This document shows, one piece after another, positions 63,501 through 64,000 of a stretch of 64,000 bases of DNA. The stretch is from Embiotoca jacksoni (lineage: Eukaryota > Chordata > Actinopteri > Embiotocidae). Position numbers and translations under genes: made by a program. The notes beneath the pieces are model-generated. The model was given only the letters and a program-made list of their open reading frames with translations, was not told the origin of the DNA and did not search any database. Position 1 is the first letter of the stretch. Each line of letters starts with the position of its first letter. The stretch covers positions 14,367,585 through 14,431,584 of the forward strand of contig JAKOON010000012.1 of the NCBI GenBank assembly GCA_022577435.1. The letters run 5' to 3'.

Positions 63501-64000
63501 TTACTGGACAATAAAAGCTGAAAAGTCCTTAAAAATAAATGTAAACTAGTCAATGTAAACCTAACAACAGAACTCAAAACTGATTACTGACAAACTTTTA
63601 TTAAAAGTTCTTCAATATAACTTACATTAAGAATGGAGGGTTTTGATTATAAAGCACAACCACCAAAACAAATCTCAAGTATGTTAATTACAACTTGCTG
63701 CAGTAAAGGAAAATATTCCTACAACCTTAAACCAAGTCAACATTCAAGTCGACTCCATGCTGAGAGATAATATAACTATTAATAGGGCTGAGTACTGGTC
63801 TCAGGTTTTTATCACTGGTTCTTTCAAATGACACTTCAAATATCTCTTCGTCTTATCCGACCACATGACCGACCGCCTTGGTGTGGTTGCTTAAAGAGAT
63901 GCACATTAATTTGATTATTTGATTGGCAGATTAGAGGAAAACAGTGCAAATTCAAACAAGAGAACCAATCGGAAACAAAGCTTCAAATTAGAGCTCATAC
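60550..64000. other. Noncoding right end
   Basis: No gene was recognised. Purine-rich and then pyrimidine-rich sequence occupies about 61910-62470 and may be a promoter or 5' leader (see findings). The final 1.5 kb is AT-rich with nothing recognisable. Confidence 0.4.
61910..62470 (+). promoter_or_regulatory. Possible promoter or 5' leader segment
   Basis: GGGAGGGGACGGGGAGG and (GA)n runs at 61920-61980 are followed by alternating C/T-rich blocks at 62075-62190, another (GA)n at 62275-62300, and a C-rich run at 62390-62445. Short ATG frames begin at 61981 and 62326 but resemble no family. Such purine/pyrimidine blocks are common near vertebrate promoters. Transcription to the right is a guess. 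Confidence 0.25.

Overview
This window is teleost (probably percomorph) nuclear DNA. The genes are split by GT-AG introns. The DNA is rich in (CA/GT)n microsatellites and carries relics of an L2-like LINE, a Tc1-like transposon, TTAA-flanked and other MITEs, and several percomorph-type dispersed repeats. One gene is a fish-type NLR (FISNA-NACHT-LRR). Identifications rest on reading translations and matching them to remembered vertebrate families; no database search was run.

Left part (about 1-17.6 kb): a block matching human 6q22, TRMT11 (-), an ABRA-like costars gene (+), HINT3 (-) and NCOA7 (-). TRMT11 is complete from its start codon but lacks its last ~80 residues, which probably lie beyond the left edge. 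HINT3 is complete in five exons (163 aa). NCOA7 shows all TLDc exons, an alternative first exon that makes a short TLDc-only product (236 aa), and one upstream long-isoform exon; the other 5' exons were not found. The 174-aa costars gene is interesting because human ABRA lies beside OXR1, the paralogue of NCOA7, which suggests an old paralogon.

Middle (17.6-30.5 kb): a gene-poor, repeat-filled stretch with a long-palindrome TTAA MITE, a decayed Tc1-like element, LINE tails and a (TAGA)n array.

30.6-39.3 kb: one apparently intact NLRC3-like gene (+). Eight coding exons join in frame to 1071 aa: six near-identical 28-aa repeats, a RING-type zinc finger, FISNA, NACHT, four LRR exons and a tiny terminal exon. 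There is no B30.2 domain.

40.3-56.0 kb: a tandem segmental duplication of a ZG16-like secreted jacalin-lectin gene together with the 3' end of plasmolipin (pllp, - strand). The right copy is intact (173-aa lectin with a TATA promoter; 170-aa pllp in four exons). The left lectin copy has a frameshift, a nonsense codon and a changed 5' donor, and the left pllp copy is a lone last exon.

56-64 kb: no recognisable coding exon. There are microsatellites, poly-A runs, AT-rich stretches that look like conserved noncoding DNA, and a purine/pyrimidine-rich promoter-like segment near 62 kb.

I found no novel multi-gene system. The most notable items are the decaying lectin/pllp duplication, the homogenised repeat array in the NLR, and the alternative NCOA7 promoter exon.
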